A stretch of 52,972 bases of DNA from Oscillatoriales cyanobacterium (GTDB lineage Bacteria > Cyanobacteriota > Cyanobacteriia > CACIAM-69d). Of this stretch, positions 42,070 through 50,847 are shown one piece after another; within the stretch, counting starts at the first letter, position 1; every line of letters starts with the position of its first letter. The notes under the pieces were generated by a model. The model had not been told where the DNA came from. It did no database searches and saw only the letters and a list, made by a program, of their open reading frames with translations. The stretch spans positions 1 through 52,972 of the forward strand of contig RDXB01000050.1 in assembly GCA_004292515.1 (NCBI GenBank), given 5' to 3'. The position numbers and the translations under genes are program-made.

Positions 42070-43202
42070 AACTGACCCATAAAACGGCGATCGAGCCAAT
42101 TTTTCCAATACCAAGCCCAACGCCCCGCCACTAGGAAACGACCTCGGGTGGCGATCGCCCGACCGTCGGCGGTGTTGATGATGCTGAGGAATTGGCGCTG
42201 GGGATAAAACGGCTGCAAGGGCTGATCGCGCAAGGCCGCTTGCCAATTTTGGGCGAGGGGCAATCCCTGGCGCACCGCAAAGACCCCCGCTTTGGGTCGG
42301 GGCTGGTGGATCATTGAGGCCACATCGCCCGCCGCAAACACCTGTGGATGGGAGAGCGATCGCAAGCAATCATCAACCGCCACGAAACCCCGATCGTCCG
42401 TGGCCAGTCCCGAGTGCCGAATCCAGTCGGGTGCAGCGGCCTGAGTTGCCCAAATTACCCGATCGCAGTCGATCGCTAACCCGGAAGCGCATTGCAGCGT
42501 GACGGATCCGTTGGCTTCCGTGACCGATTGGGCTGTTTCACCTAAACAAAGCTCGATGCGGCGCTGGCGGAGTAGTTGTTGCAAGCGATCGCCCAGTTGG
42601 GGAGCCATGGCCGGCAGCAGGGTACGATCGCGCTGAATCAAGACCAACACCAAGCGATCGCCCACCAAAACCCGCAACCGCCGCTCCAAAGCCAGGGCCA
42701 ACTCCACGCCCCCGGCCCCACCTCCGACGATCGCCAACCGCAGTTGCGCGGGCGGATGGACTGACCAGTCTGCCCACCAAGCATCCCAGTGGGTGAGCAA
42801 ATCCCGAATGGGCTTGGCGGCAATCACCGATTTCCCCAACAGCGGCCGCACCTCCGGCGGCACTTGGGGCGTGCTGCCCGTGTCGATCGACAACCAATCA
42901 AAGGCCACCGTTGTGCCGCTTGCCAGTTGCACCCGTTGGGTCGCCAAGTCTAGGCCAACGGCACGATCGACCCGCAAACTCGCCCCGGCGCGATCGCAGA
43001 GCCGTTGCAAGTCAATAAAACAATCGGCGCGGCGATATTGCCCGGCCACATGGCCCGGCACCATCCCTGAATAGGGCGCATCGGCCCCGTCGCTAAAGAG
43101 TAGGAGCTGATGGTTTGGGAGGGGATGGCGCGCCCACCAATCCAGGGCGATCGCATGGCTGTGGCCGCCCCCCAGCAGCACTAATCGAGGGTTCAAGGTC
43201 AA
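42057..43202 (-). CDS. FAD-dependent pyridine nucleotide-disulphide oxidoreductase, SelD-associated type
   Basis: A 381-residue flavoprotein. The FAD-binding opening LVLLGGGHSHAIALDWW and PYSGMVPGHVAGQY are characteristic of the NDH-2-like domain that many cyanobacteria carry fused in front of selenophosphate synthase (SelD). A second Rossmann motif AIVGGGAGGVELALALE (about 165-180) and VFAAGDVASM complete the fold. Here the protein ends after the oxidoreductase domain and no SelD sequence follows. The start is TTG inside a short repeat. The electron partner and substrate are unknown. Confidence 0.85.
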   Translation of the reverse strand: MTLNPRLVLLGGGHSHAIALDWWARHPLPNHQLLLFSDGADAPYSGMVPGHVAGQYRRADCFIDLQRLCDRAGASLRVDRAVGLDLATQRVQLASGTTVAFDWLSIDTGSTPQVPPEVRPLLGKSVIAAKPIRDLLTHWDAWWADWSVHPPAQLRLAIVGGGAGGVELALALERRLRVLVGDRLVLVLIQRDRTLLPAMAPQLGDRLQQLLRQRRIELCLGETAQSVTEANGSVTLQCASGLAIDCDRVIWATQAAAPDWIRHSGLATDDRGFVAVDDCLRSLSHPQVFAAGDVASMIHQPRPKAGVFAVRQGLPLAQNWQAALRDQPLQPFYPQRQFLSIINTADGRAIATRGRFLVAGRWAWYWKNWLDRRFMGQFHGR

Positions 43203-43250
43203 TAAGCCTAAGGCTAGTCTGAAATCAATAAGCCTTAGGCTAGTCTGAAA
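43201..43250. promoter_or_regulatory. Two tandem 26-bp palindromic repeats at the oxidoreductase start
   Basis: Two near-identical units of AATAAGCCTWAGGCTAGTCT each contain a palindrome (AGCCTAAGGCT and AGCCTTAGGCT), and the array abuts the TTG start of the minus-strand oxidoreductase gene. The arrangement looks like a pair of operators or a small duplication. No protein that would bind it is apparent. Confidence 0.45.
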
Positions 43251-43271
43251 ATTGTGACTTGAGCGCCGAAC

Positions 43272-43517
43272 CTACGCGGCTTCGCAGACGATCGGGCCCA
43301 TTTGCGATCGGGGAAGGATCGTTTCTCCATAGCCCGGAATCCACACCGTCCAAGCGTCGTCCGCCTCTTCGCACAGCAACATGGCGCGATCGTGGCAACT
43401 ATCGGACGGCAACCACAGGAGTTCGACCCAGCAGCGATCGTGGGGGTTGACCACGTTAGCCGCAGCGCTCCAGGTGGCGGGCGTGTAAGAGCGCGTAACG
43501 CGGTTGAGTAGCTTCAT
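43272..43517 (-). CDS. Small conserved cyanobacterial protein
   Basis: An 81-residue protein with an acidic C-terminal half (CEEADDAWTVWIPGYGETIL). The start is supported by a good ribosome-binding site AGGAG seven bases upstream on the minus strand. The mix of aromatic and acidic residues (WVELLWLPSDSCHDRAMLL) looks like a real folded protein and I believe close relatives occur in other cyanobacteria. No function is known to me. Confidence 0.7.
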   Translation of the reverse strand: MKLLNRVTRSYTPATWSAAANVVNPHDRCWVELLWLPSDSCHDRAMLLCEEADDAWTVWIPGYGETILPRSQMGPIVCEAA

Positions 43518-43758
43518 GCTCTTCGCTCCTAAATCAAAGGGGATCGGCTGCGATCGCCCGCTTGCTTCGCAGGAAGATCGCGTTCAATCAGAAATCTGTG
43601 TCTTAAGCTACAAAATTTTGGAAAGCTTGGTCAATGTAGTTTTGTATAACGTTACACGGGTTTGATGAAGACTCCAGATCGTCCCTGGCAAAGGCGTTTA
43701 CGATCATGGTCAGGTGATCCACAGGCCCGATCACGGCCACCACAGCGGGAGGACTCCC

Positions 43759-45153
43759 ATGGCCATCGCCACTGTCAACCCCACCACTGGGGAATCGATC
43801 AAAGACTTTGCACCGCTGACTGATGCAGAACTCGCAGCCAAAGTAGCTCTGGGCGATCGCACCTTTGACAGCTACCGCCACAGCAGCTTAGAGCAGCGAT
43901 CGGGCTGGTTGCATCGGGTGGCCGATCGCCTAGAGCAGGACTGTGCAGCACTGGCGCATCTGGCTGTGTTGGAAATGGGCAAACCGATCGCCGCCGCCCA
44001 GGCCGAGATCCAAAAATGCGTGATGGTCTGCCGGTTTTATGCCGACCATGCGGCGGAATTTTTGGCTGATGAAATCGTCAAAACCGATGCCAGCCAAAGT
44101 TTTGTGCGCCCACAGCCCTTGGGGATTGTCTTGGCGGTGATGCCGTGGAATTTTCCCTACTGGCAAGTATTTCGGTTCGCGGCTCCGGCCCTGATGGCGG
44201 GGAATGTGGCGCTGCTCAAACACGCCTCGAACGTACCGCAGGTGGCCTTGCGCCTAGAGCAGCTTTTTCGTGAGGGGGGCTTTCCCGAGGGTGCGTTCCA
44301 AACCCTGTTGATTGGGGGCGATCGGGTGGCGGCGTTGGTGGGGGACGATCGCATTCGGGCAGCCACTCTCACGGGCAGCGAGGCGGCGGGCATCAGTCTC
44401 GCCAGCGCCTGTGGTCGCCATCTCAAAAAAACCGTGCTGGAATTGGGCGGTAGCGATCCGCTGATCGTTTGCCCCAGCGCAGAGATTAGCCAAGCAGCGG
44501 CCGTGGCGGTGACGGCGCGAATGCTGAATAACGGTCAGTCTTGCATCGCCGCCAAGCGCTTTATTGCGGTGGGGGAAACGGTGGCGGCCGAGCTGGAACG
44601 GGCGATCGCGCGGGATTTCGCGGCCTTAGTGGTGGGCGATCCGATGAATCCAGCGACCCAACTGGGGCCCTTGGCCACGCCGCAGATTTTGGCGGATCTG
44701 GAAACCCAGGTGGCGGCGGCGATCGCGGCGGGGGGACGGCTAGTGGTCGGGGGCGATCGCGCGGCTTTGCTGGAGCGATTGCCGCCAGCCCTGCGATCGG
44801 GCCATTTTTACCCACCGACCCTGCTGGCGGATCTGCCCCAGGATACGACGATCGCCCGGGAAGAATTTTTTGGGCCGGTGGCACTGCTGTTTCAAGTGGC
44901 GACGCTCGATCGGGCGATCGCGCTGGCCAATGACACGCCCTTTGGGTTGGGGGCGAGTGTGTGGACTCAGGATGCGGCCGAGATCGATCGTTGCGTGGCG
45001 GGCATCGAAGCCGGTGCGGTGTTTGTGAATGGCATGGTCAAGTCTGATCCGCGCTTGCCCTTTGGGGGGATTAAGCGATCGGGCTACGGCCGAGAACTGG
45101 CTCGCCAAGGGTTGCTGGAGTTTGTGAATTTAAAAACCGTTTGGATTGCCTAA
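43759..45153 (+). CDS. gabD: Succinate-semialdehyde dehydrogenase
   Basis: A 464-residue aldehyde dehydrogenase of the GabD type. The start at 43759 gives MAIATVNPTTGESIKDF. The catalytic Glu228 (LELGGSDP) and Cys262 (NNGQSCIAAKRF) are present, and the cofactor-binding PWNFPYWQVFR is intact. With the next gene it forms the known cyanobacterial bypass that converts 2-oxoglutarate to succinate via succinic semialdehyde, characterised in Synechococcus sp. PCC 7002. The two genes are 114 bp apart on the same strand. Confidence 0.93.
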   Translation: MAIATVNPTTGESIKDFAPLTDAELAAKVALGDRTFDSYRHSSLEQRSGWLHRVADRLEQDCAALAHLAVLEMGKPIAAAQAEIQKCVMVCRFYADHAAEFLADEIVKTDASQSFVRPQPLGIVLAVMPWNFPYWQVFRFAAPALMAGNVALLKHASNVPQVALRLEQLFREGGFPEGAFQTLLIGGDRVAALVGDDRIRAATLTGSEAAGISLASACGRHLKKTVLELGGSDPLIVCPSAEISQAAAVAVTARMLNNGQSCIAAKRFIAVGETVAAELERAIARDFAALVVGDPMNPATQLGPLATPQILADLETQVAAAIAAGGRLVVGGDRAALLERLPPALRSGHFYPPTLLADLPQDTTIAREEFFGPVALLFQVATLDRAIALANDTPFGLGASVWTQDAAEIDRCVAGIEAGAVFVNGMVKSDPRLPFGGIKRSGYGRELARQGLLEFVNLKTVWIA

Positions 45154-45267
45154 ATGGTTTTGATTTTTGGGGTGGGGTAAATCGCTATTTCCAGCGGTCA
45201 TACTAGTAGTAGAAGCTTCGAGATTTGCTGATTTTTTCGGGTTGCTAATCGCACTCCTGGTGATGGT

Positions 45268-46905
45268 ATGAATACTGCTGAACTGTTGGTTCAATGCCTA
45301 GAAAATGAAGGTGTCCAATATATTTTTGGATTGCCCGGTGAAGAAAACTTACATTTGCTTGAAGCGATCGCCCAATCCTCCATTCAATTCATCACCACAA
45401 GGCACGAACAGGGCGCAGCATTCATGGCCGATGTTTACGGCCGGCTCACGGGTAAAGCGGGTGTTTGTTTATCGACTTTGGGCCCGGGAGCCACGAACTT
45501 AATCACGGGTGTGGCCGATGCAAATTTGGATGGTTCGCCCTTGGTGGCCATTGCTGGACAGGTGGGCACCGATCGAATGCATATCGAGTCCCATCAATAC
45601 CTGGATTTGGTGGCAACCTTCACGCCTATGACCAAGTGGAGCACGCAAATTGTCCGCCCCAGCAACACACCCGAAATTATTCGCAAAGCTTTCAAGCGGG
45701 CCCAAAGCGAAAAGCCCGGTGCTGTTTATATTGATGTGCCGGAAAACATCGCAGCCATGGAAGTGATGGGCAAGCCCCTCGCAACCGATCGCCAGGAAAA
45801 AACCTATGCTTCCTTCAGTGCCTTAAACGCGGCGGCGAACCTGATTTCCAAAGCCAAAAATCCGCTAATTTTGGCGGGGAATGGTGGCATTCGGGCCCGA
45901 GCCGATAGTGCAGTAACAGAGTTCGCCACCCAACTGAATATTCCGGTTGTCAATACCTTCATGGGCAAGGGGATTATTCCCTACACTCACCCTCTGTCTT
46001 TGTGGACAACGGGCCTGCAAAAGCGGGACTTTATTACCTGCGCCTTTGAAGCGGCTGATTTGGTGATTGCGATCGGCTATGACCTGGTGGAATATTCACC
46101 TAAGCGCTGGAATCCTAAGGGCGAAATTCCAATCATTCATGTGGCAGGAATGCCCGCTGAAATTGACAGCAGCTATATCCCAGCGGTGGAAGTGGTGGGG
46201 GATATTTCTGACTCGTTGAATGAGCTATTACGGCGGGCCGATCGCAGCGATCGCCCAGAGCCTTTTGCAGTGCATTTGCGATCAGAAATTCGCGAAGACT
46301 ATGAGCAATACGCGAGTGACTCAGGGTTTCCAATGAAGCCCCAAAAGATTGTCTATGATATCCGCCAGGTGCTAGCCCCCGATGATATTTTGATTTCCGA
46401 TGTGGGCGCGCACAAAATGTGGATTGCCCGCAATTATCACTGCGATCGCCCCAACACTTGCTTGATTTCCAATGGATTTGCGGCAATGGGAATTGCCATT
46501 CCTGGGGGCGTGGCTGCAAAGTTGGTGTGCCCACAGCAGAAGGTTTTAGCCGTGACCGGTGATGGTGGCTTCATGATGAATTGCCAAGAACTCGAAACAG
46601 CACTGCGGATCGGTACGCCCTTTGTGACGCTGGTGTTTAACGACAGTGGCTATGGCTTGATTGAGTGGAAGCAACAAGATGCCTTTGGGCGATCGCGCTA
46701 CATCAAATTCGGCAACCCTGACTTCGTAAAATTTGCAGAAAGTATGGGTTTAAAGGGCTATCGAGTGGAATCAGAAACGGACTTTGTGCCGATTTTGAAA
46801 CAAGCGCTCAATGACTCTGTGCCAGCGGTCATTGATTGCCCCGTAGACTACCAAGAAAACTTCAAGTTTTCGCAAAAGTCAGGCAATATGCATTGTGAAC
46901 TTTAA
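45268..46905 (+). CDS. 2-oxoglutarate decarboxylase (ThDP enzyme, annotated often as acetolactate synthase)
   Basis: A 545-residue thiamine diphosphate enzyme. The conserved catalytic Glu47 (TTRHEQGAAFMADVYGRLTGK) and the ThDP-binding motif GDGGFMMN...NDSGYGLI near residue 430 are both present. By similarity alone it could be called acetolactate synthase large subunit. The adjacency to succinate-semialdehyde dehydrogenase, the same order as the verified pair in Synechococcus sp. PCC 7002, and the length fit 2-oxoglutarate decarboxylase. It would make succinic semialdehyde and CO2, closing the TCA cycle without 2-oxoglutarate dehydrogenase. Confidence 0.85.
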   Translation: MNTAELLVQCLENEGVQYIFGLPGEENLHLLEAIAQSSIQFITTRHEQGAAFMADVYGRLTGKAGVCLSTLGPGATNLITGVADANLDGSPLVAIAGQVGTDRMHIESHQYLDLVATFTPMTKWSTQIVRPSNTPEIIRKAFKRAQSEKPGAVYIDVPENIAAMEVMGKPLATDRQEKTYASFSALNAAANLISKAKNPLILAGNGGIRARADSAVTEFATQLNIPVVNTFMGKGIIPYTHPLSLWTTGLQKRDFITCAFEAADLVIAIGYDLVEYSPKRWNPKGEIPIIHVAGMPAEIDSSYIPAVEVVGDISDSLNELLRRADRSDRPEPFAVHLRSEIREDYEQYASDSGFPMKPQKIVYDIRQVLAPDDILISDVGAHKMWIARNYHCDRPNTCLISNGFAAMGIAIPGGVAAKLVCPQQKVLAVTGDGGFMMNCQELETALRIGTPFVTLVFNDSGYGLIEWKQQDAFGRSRYIKFGNPDFVKFAESMGLKGYRVESETDFVPILKQALNDSVPAVIDCPVDYQENFKFSQKSGNMHCEL

Positions 46906-46932
46906 TAGCTTGATCGAATCATCGATCGGAGC

Positions 46933-48765
46933 TTATTTCCTCTGAATGATCAGCCATTGATCGAGGGCTTGGCTGATAGCTTGCAATGGGTTTGACCAGT
47001 CACCCATCTTGGTCTGTCGAAAGAGCCGCATGGTGGGATACCAAGGGGAATCAGTGCGATCGAGCAGCCAGCGCCAATCGGCCCGCCGAGGTAACAAGAC
47101 CCAAGTGGGTTTACCCAATCCTGCGGCTAAATGGGCTACGGAGGTATCCACCGACACGATTAGATCCAAGCGATCGCAGATGGCCGCCGTATCAGCAAAG
47201 TCAGTAATCCAAGGACTGCAATCGATCGGTAAACTGCAATAGGATTGGGGTGCTGGGGCACTCAAATCCCGAACATTTTCACCCACTTGCAGACTATAAA
47301 GCTGCACATTTGATCGAGATAAGGTTTGCACCAATGCTGAGAGGGTAGCAGACTTGTCGAGGTAGGTATTATGCAGAACTTCTTCGGGTCGATATCCACT
47401 GGCCCAGACAATACCCACCTTGACTAACCTACGATCAAAATCAATGGGGAACTTGGAAGATACTGTTTCTGCTATTTCGGGGCTAACTGGTAAATAGGGT
47501 ACTTGATTGGGAATAGTATCAATAGTTGTACCTAATAGCTTGGGTAAGCTCATCAGGGGCGATCGCGCATCAATTTCAGTGACCGATAATTCGAGATCAT
47601 AATCACTCAATACACGATCAACGGCGGGCATTCCCGCAACGAGTCGATGGAGCGATCGCGGGCCACTAAACCAAACCCTAGCGCCCCTTTCAGCCAGCAA
47701 CACCGCATAGCGAATGAATTGTAGGGAATCTCCCAAGCCCTGTTCGGCTTGTAATAGAATAGTGCGCCCTGCGAGGGATTCACCCTGCCAAAGGGGACGA
47801 GCGATCGGGAGTGGTTGTTGCACCACAGACCACCGCCATTCGTATTCGGCAAATCCTCGCTGAAAGTCACCCGTTTCTAAGAGCACATGGCTTAAATTCC
47901 AGTGGTGCTTACTATCTTGGGGATTGAGTTGAATCGCGCGATCAAATGCTTGAATCGCGGCGGACTGTTGACCCGATCGCCAATAGTGATTGCCGAGGTT
48001 GTAGTAATGATTGGGGTTAGTGGGCTGTGAGTCGATCGCCCGTTGGTGAGCAGTTTTGGCCGCCTGGATTCGATCGAGCCGCGATAACACACAACCCAAG
48101 TCACTCCAATAATCAGCCTGCTCGGGGTCAAGCCTAATGGCCTGTTGATAGGCTGCGATGGCCGTTTGATCCTGTTGTTGTTGGTAATGTCGCTTGCCAA
48201 TTTTGGCCCAGGCTCGGGCAGTCCGCTGACTTAAGCGTGAGTCGTATAAGCCTTGGGCGATCGCCCGTTGATAATAGGCTAGTTCTGCTACATAGTCCGC
48301 CATTTGTTGAGCAATCCAAGCCGCATTCAAATAGGCTTCTAAATGTTGTGAATTTTGGGTAATTGCCAGCTCATAGGCTTGACAAGCCAACTCAAAAGAC
48401 TGGGCTTGGGCGAGGTAATTGCCTAATTGAAAATATTGCTGATCAGAGATAGGTTCTGTATAACAACTGAATGCTTGGAACTCATATTCTGAGGCGGCTT
48501 GTTGATTACCCATGGCACGAGCAATTAAGCTGCGCTGATGCCAGGCTAATGACAATGTGCGGTCTAATGTCAAGGCTTGTCTGATGGCTCGATCAGCCGC
48601 CTTGATCTGTCCTTGTTGGCATAAGAGTTGGGATAATTCGCAGTACAGCAGTGCTGCATTGGGTGACTGCCGCAGGCGATCGCGACAATCACTCAATGCC
48701 ACCTCAAGATTAATTGATACGACAGAATCGCTAGATTGCAAAAAGTCTTCAGCCTTCACGATCAA
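46933..48765 (-). CDS. TPR protein with C-terminal GT9-like domain
   Basis: A 610-residue protein. The N-terminal 320 residues are TPR units (for example YYNLGNHYWRSGQQSAAIQAFDRAIQLNP). The C-terminal 270 residues (GESLAGRTILLQAEQGLGDSLQFIRYA..., SVDTSVAHLAAGLGKPTWVLLPRRADWRWLLDRTDSPWYPTMRLFRQ) match the heptosyltransferase (GT9)-like domain of cyanobacterial and proteobacterial TPR-glycosyltransferases. It may glycosylate proteins or surface structures. The start is TTG at 48765 or the GTG two codons later. The stop is 28 bp from the convergent decarboxylase. Confidence 0.88.
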   Translation of the reverse strand: MIVKAEDFLQSSDSVVSINLEVALSDCRDRLRQSPNAALLYCELSQLLCQQGQIKAADRAIRQALTLDRTLSLAWHQRSLIARAMGNQQAASEYEFQAFSCYTEPISDQQYFQLGNYLAQAQSFELACQAYELAITQNSQHLEAYLNAAWIAQQMADYVAELAYYQRAIAQGLYDSRLSQRTARAWAKIGKRHYQQQQDQTAIAAYQQAIRLDPEQADYWSDLGCVLSRLDRIQAAKTAHQRAIDSQPTNPNHYYNLGNHYWRSGQQSAAIQAFDRAIQLNPQDSKHHWNLSHVLLETGDFQRGFAEYEWRWSVVQQPLPIARPLWQGESLAGRTILLQAEQGLGDSLQFIRYAVLLAERGARVWFSGPRSLHRLVAGMPAVDRVLSDYDLELSVTEIDARSPLMSLPKLLGTTIDTIPNQVPYLPVSPEIAETVSSKFPIDFDRRLVKVGIVWASGYRPEEVLHNTYLDKSATLSALVQTLSRSNVQLYSLQVGENVRDLSAPAPQSYCSLPIDCSPWITDFADTAAICDRLDLIVSVDTSVAHLAAGLGKPTWVLLPRRADWRWLLDRTDSPWYPTMRLFRQTKMGDWSNPLQAISQALDQWLIIQRK

Positions 48766-48835
48766 AACAAATTGATGAGTAACCCACCCCTAGTCTAGGG
48801 GAATGGTGATCCTTACAGCACTTTTAAGGGCTATG

Positions 48836-48968
48836 AGAGGATGTCTGAAAAGCTAAAATTGATACTCTGCATGCTCCATTAATCGACGGAAACAAGGGGC
48901 TTAAGCCCCTTGCTGCCACAACTATTGGTGTCTGGTTCGAGCCGAAAGGTACTTTTCAGGCATCCTCT
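48836..48968 (+). mobile_element. Complete family A MITE-like element
   Basis: A 133-bp element with ends AGAGGATGTCTGAAAAG and CTTTTCAGGCATCCTCT, inverted with one mismatch. The intact palindrome AAGGGGCTTAAGCCCCTT is at its centre. It is the best-preserved A copy in the window. It lies between the divergently oriented ends of two minus-strand genes. Confidence 0.88.
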
Positions 48969-48988
48969 GAGGCTCAATTGAAAACCCA

Positions 48989-49948
48989 TTAAGCAACCGA
49001 TCGCAACGCGAAAAATCTATCATTCATTTGCTGCCCGATCGCATTAAGCTCCAGTTGCAGTCCATCGATGAACTCATGTAGACCGCGATCCATCACATCA
49101 TCAACTGCCAAGTAGCTCAACTCAGCTAATAGACGACCCAATGGCCGCTCCACTGGATTACTCCAAGTGCCGGTTGGAGTCCCTGTAATCTCATGGAGAG
49201 ATTTTTGGGCTTGTAATAGGCAAAACAGAACTGCTCGGGGAAAATGGCGATCAAGCAACAAAAATTCCACAACCCCTGTGGGTGAAATTCGATTATTGCG
49301 CCACCGCTGATACATCTCATAGGCACTCGCCGACTTCAGCAAGGCGATCCATTGAATTCGGTCTAGCGTCGTCCCCACATCCTGCACAGAGGGCAACAAG
49401 ATATAGTACTTTACATCTAAAATTCGGGACGTTTTATCCGCCCGCTCTAGGAAGCGTCCAATCTGACCAAAATGCCATCCCTCACTATGGGTCATGGTGG
49501 CATCCGTAACCCCATAGAAAAGGTGACTAGCCATCTTAACTTCATTAAAGAAATGGTCGAGGTCAACACCACCAGCACTGTAGTTTTCAGCCGCTTCTTT
49601 AACCATTAAATAAAAAGTGTTGATCTGCTCCCAAACTTCAGTGGAAAGGGTTTCGCGAATTGAACGTGCATTTTCACGAGCCGCTTTTAAACAAGACAAG
49701 ATTGAATTGGAGTAGTTAGGATCAAAAGTCAGAAAATGAATAACGTTTTCAGCGGAAGCTTCGCCATAGCAAACCTGAAAGCTTTCTGAGTCACCCGTTG
49801 TCATAATCAGGGGTTCCCATTGCTGGGAAACCCCAGATGGTAGATCGAGACTGAGCTTGAGGTTGACATCCACAAACCGCGCCACATTTTCGGCCCGTTC
49901 CACATAGCGATTGAGCCAGTAAATTGAATCTGCAACGCGACTGAGCAT
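48989..49948 (-). CDS. Alpha-E domain protein (DUF403)
   Basis: A 319-residue helical protein with the family opening MLSRVADSIYWLNRYVERAENVARFVDVN. The internal RSIRETLSTEVWEQINTFYLMVKE and GRFLERADKTSRILDVKYY are also typical. Alpha-E proteins are usually encoded beside a circularly permuted ATP-grasp protein and a transglutaminase-like protein, a set proposed to make peptide-type products. Neither partner is present on either side here. The function is unknown. Confidence 0.93.
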   Translation of the reverse strand: MLSRVADSIYWLNRYVERAENVARFVDVNLKLSLDLPSGVSQQWEPLIMTTGDSESFQVCYGEASAENVIHFLTFDPNYSNSILSCLKAARENARSIRETLSTEVWEQINTFYLMVKEAAENYSAGGVDLDHFFNEVKMASHLFYGVTDATMTHSEGWHFGQIGRFLERADKTSRILDVKYYILLPSVQDVGTTLDRIQWIALLKSASAYEMYQRWRNNRISPTGVVEFLLLDRHFPRAVLFCLLQAQKSLHEITGTPTGTWSNPVERPLGRLLAELSYLAVDDVMDRGLHEFIDGLQLELNAIGQQMNDRFFALRSVA

Positions 49949-50212
49949 CGTCTAAATCTCCAAAGGGCTAATAGTTGAGTGATCGAAATGACTAGGTTAG
50001 GCAGGTTTAAACTGTGAATCTTGGGAGGATTGCCAGCCATTGCACCTGTACATTAGTCCTTCTTAGATGGGAAAACTGATTATTTTGTTACAGTCAACTG
50101 ACCTCAGAATCAGATCCTCAACAGTGAATCGCCGAGTCTGAAGCTGAGGCAGACTGGTGATGGGACGAATGAGCCAGTTGATATAGCCTTTATTTCAAAC
50201 GATGGGTTTGTC
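49949..50212. other. Intergenic region upstream of the alpha-E gene
   Basis: AT-richer DNA without a coding frame that I trust. It should contain the promoter of the alpha-E gene. Together with the family C repeat and the AT-rich stretch to 50506 it makes a 558-bp gap, where an ATP-grasp gene would be expected in the typical arrangement. Confidence 0.45.
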
Positions 50213-50300
50213 AGATTGCAGATGCTATGAAGCGGTTAGTCGGTGAGCATTGTCCGTCCTAAAGGTTGCTGTACTGAATTAAGCGAGGTAAAGACCGTAG
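50213..50300 (+). repeat. Family C repeat
   Basis: Runs from CAGATTGCAGATGCTATGAAG through GTTAGTCGGTGAGCATTGTCC to TTAAGCGAGGTAAAGACCGTA. It matches 22351-22470 without the insertion found there. The GGTGGGCATTGCCCACC palindrome of the other copies is degraded here. Confidence 0.75.
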
Positions 50301-50339
50301 GATTGATTGGGATCAATGATCATGCAATTTGTTACTATT

Positions 50340-50363
50340 GATAATGATGATCATGATTATTTT
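50340..50363. promoter_or_regulatory. Fur-box-like site
   Basis: GATAATGATGATCATGATTAT closely resembles the classical Fur box GATAATGATAATCATTATC and has a palindromic ATGATCAT centre. It lies about 145 bp upstream of the DUF3288 gene. The match is by eye, and AT-rich DNA can give such a site by chance. Confidence 0.35.
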
Positions 50364-50506
50364 AGATAATACCTAGACAGTGATGATCTTAGTTTAAGAA
50401 CTGCAAACGATGTAAGGGTTCTATGAACCAATCATGACTGCAAGGTGATACTGACTAATGGTGATCATTATTGGCTTGACCCCGATTGAGAACGCCTAAA
50501 CTCATC

Positions 50507-50794
50507 ATGAAACAACAGGATCAACAACACCCCCAAGAGATTGTCGATCGCAACACCGTCCAGACCATTTCGAATGGGGAGCCAACGGATCTCAATTTGT
50601 GTGAATTGGCGCGATTGCGTATTCGCTATCGTAACTTTCCAGGCGCTCGCCAAACCCAGACAGATTTGGATGCGGCCCTCAAACGTTGGAACCTATCCGA
50701 GGAAGAACTCTACGCAAAAACGCGCGAAATTCATCAGCGCGGCAATGTCTACACCGTCACCACCCGTCGGCGGAACGAGGAAGATTGGAGCTAG
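50507..50794 (+). CDS. DUF3288 family protein
   Basis: A 95-residue protein of a small family found in cyanobacteria. The ATG at 50507 matches the family start MKQQDQQHPQEIVDR; an upstream ATG in frame adds 7 residues. The middle block GEPTDLNLCELARLRIRYRNFPGARQTQTDLDAALKRWNLSEEELYAKTREIH and the ending NEEDWS are characteristic. The function is unknown. A Fur-box-like site lies upstream and an alpha/beta hydrolase gene lies 53 bp downstream. Confidence 0.88.
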   Translation: MKQQDQQHPQEIVDRNTVQTISNGEPTDLNLCELARLRIRYRNFPGARQTQTDLDAALKRWNLSEEELYAKTREIHQRGNVYTVTTRRRNEEDWS

Positions 50795-50847
50795 GCAATA
50801 ATGCCCTTAATTATGCTGGCCAATTGATTACAAATCATCTTTGAGTT

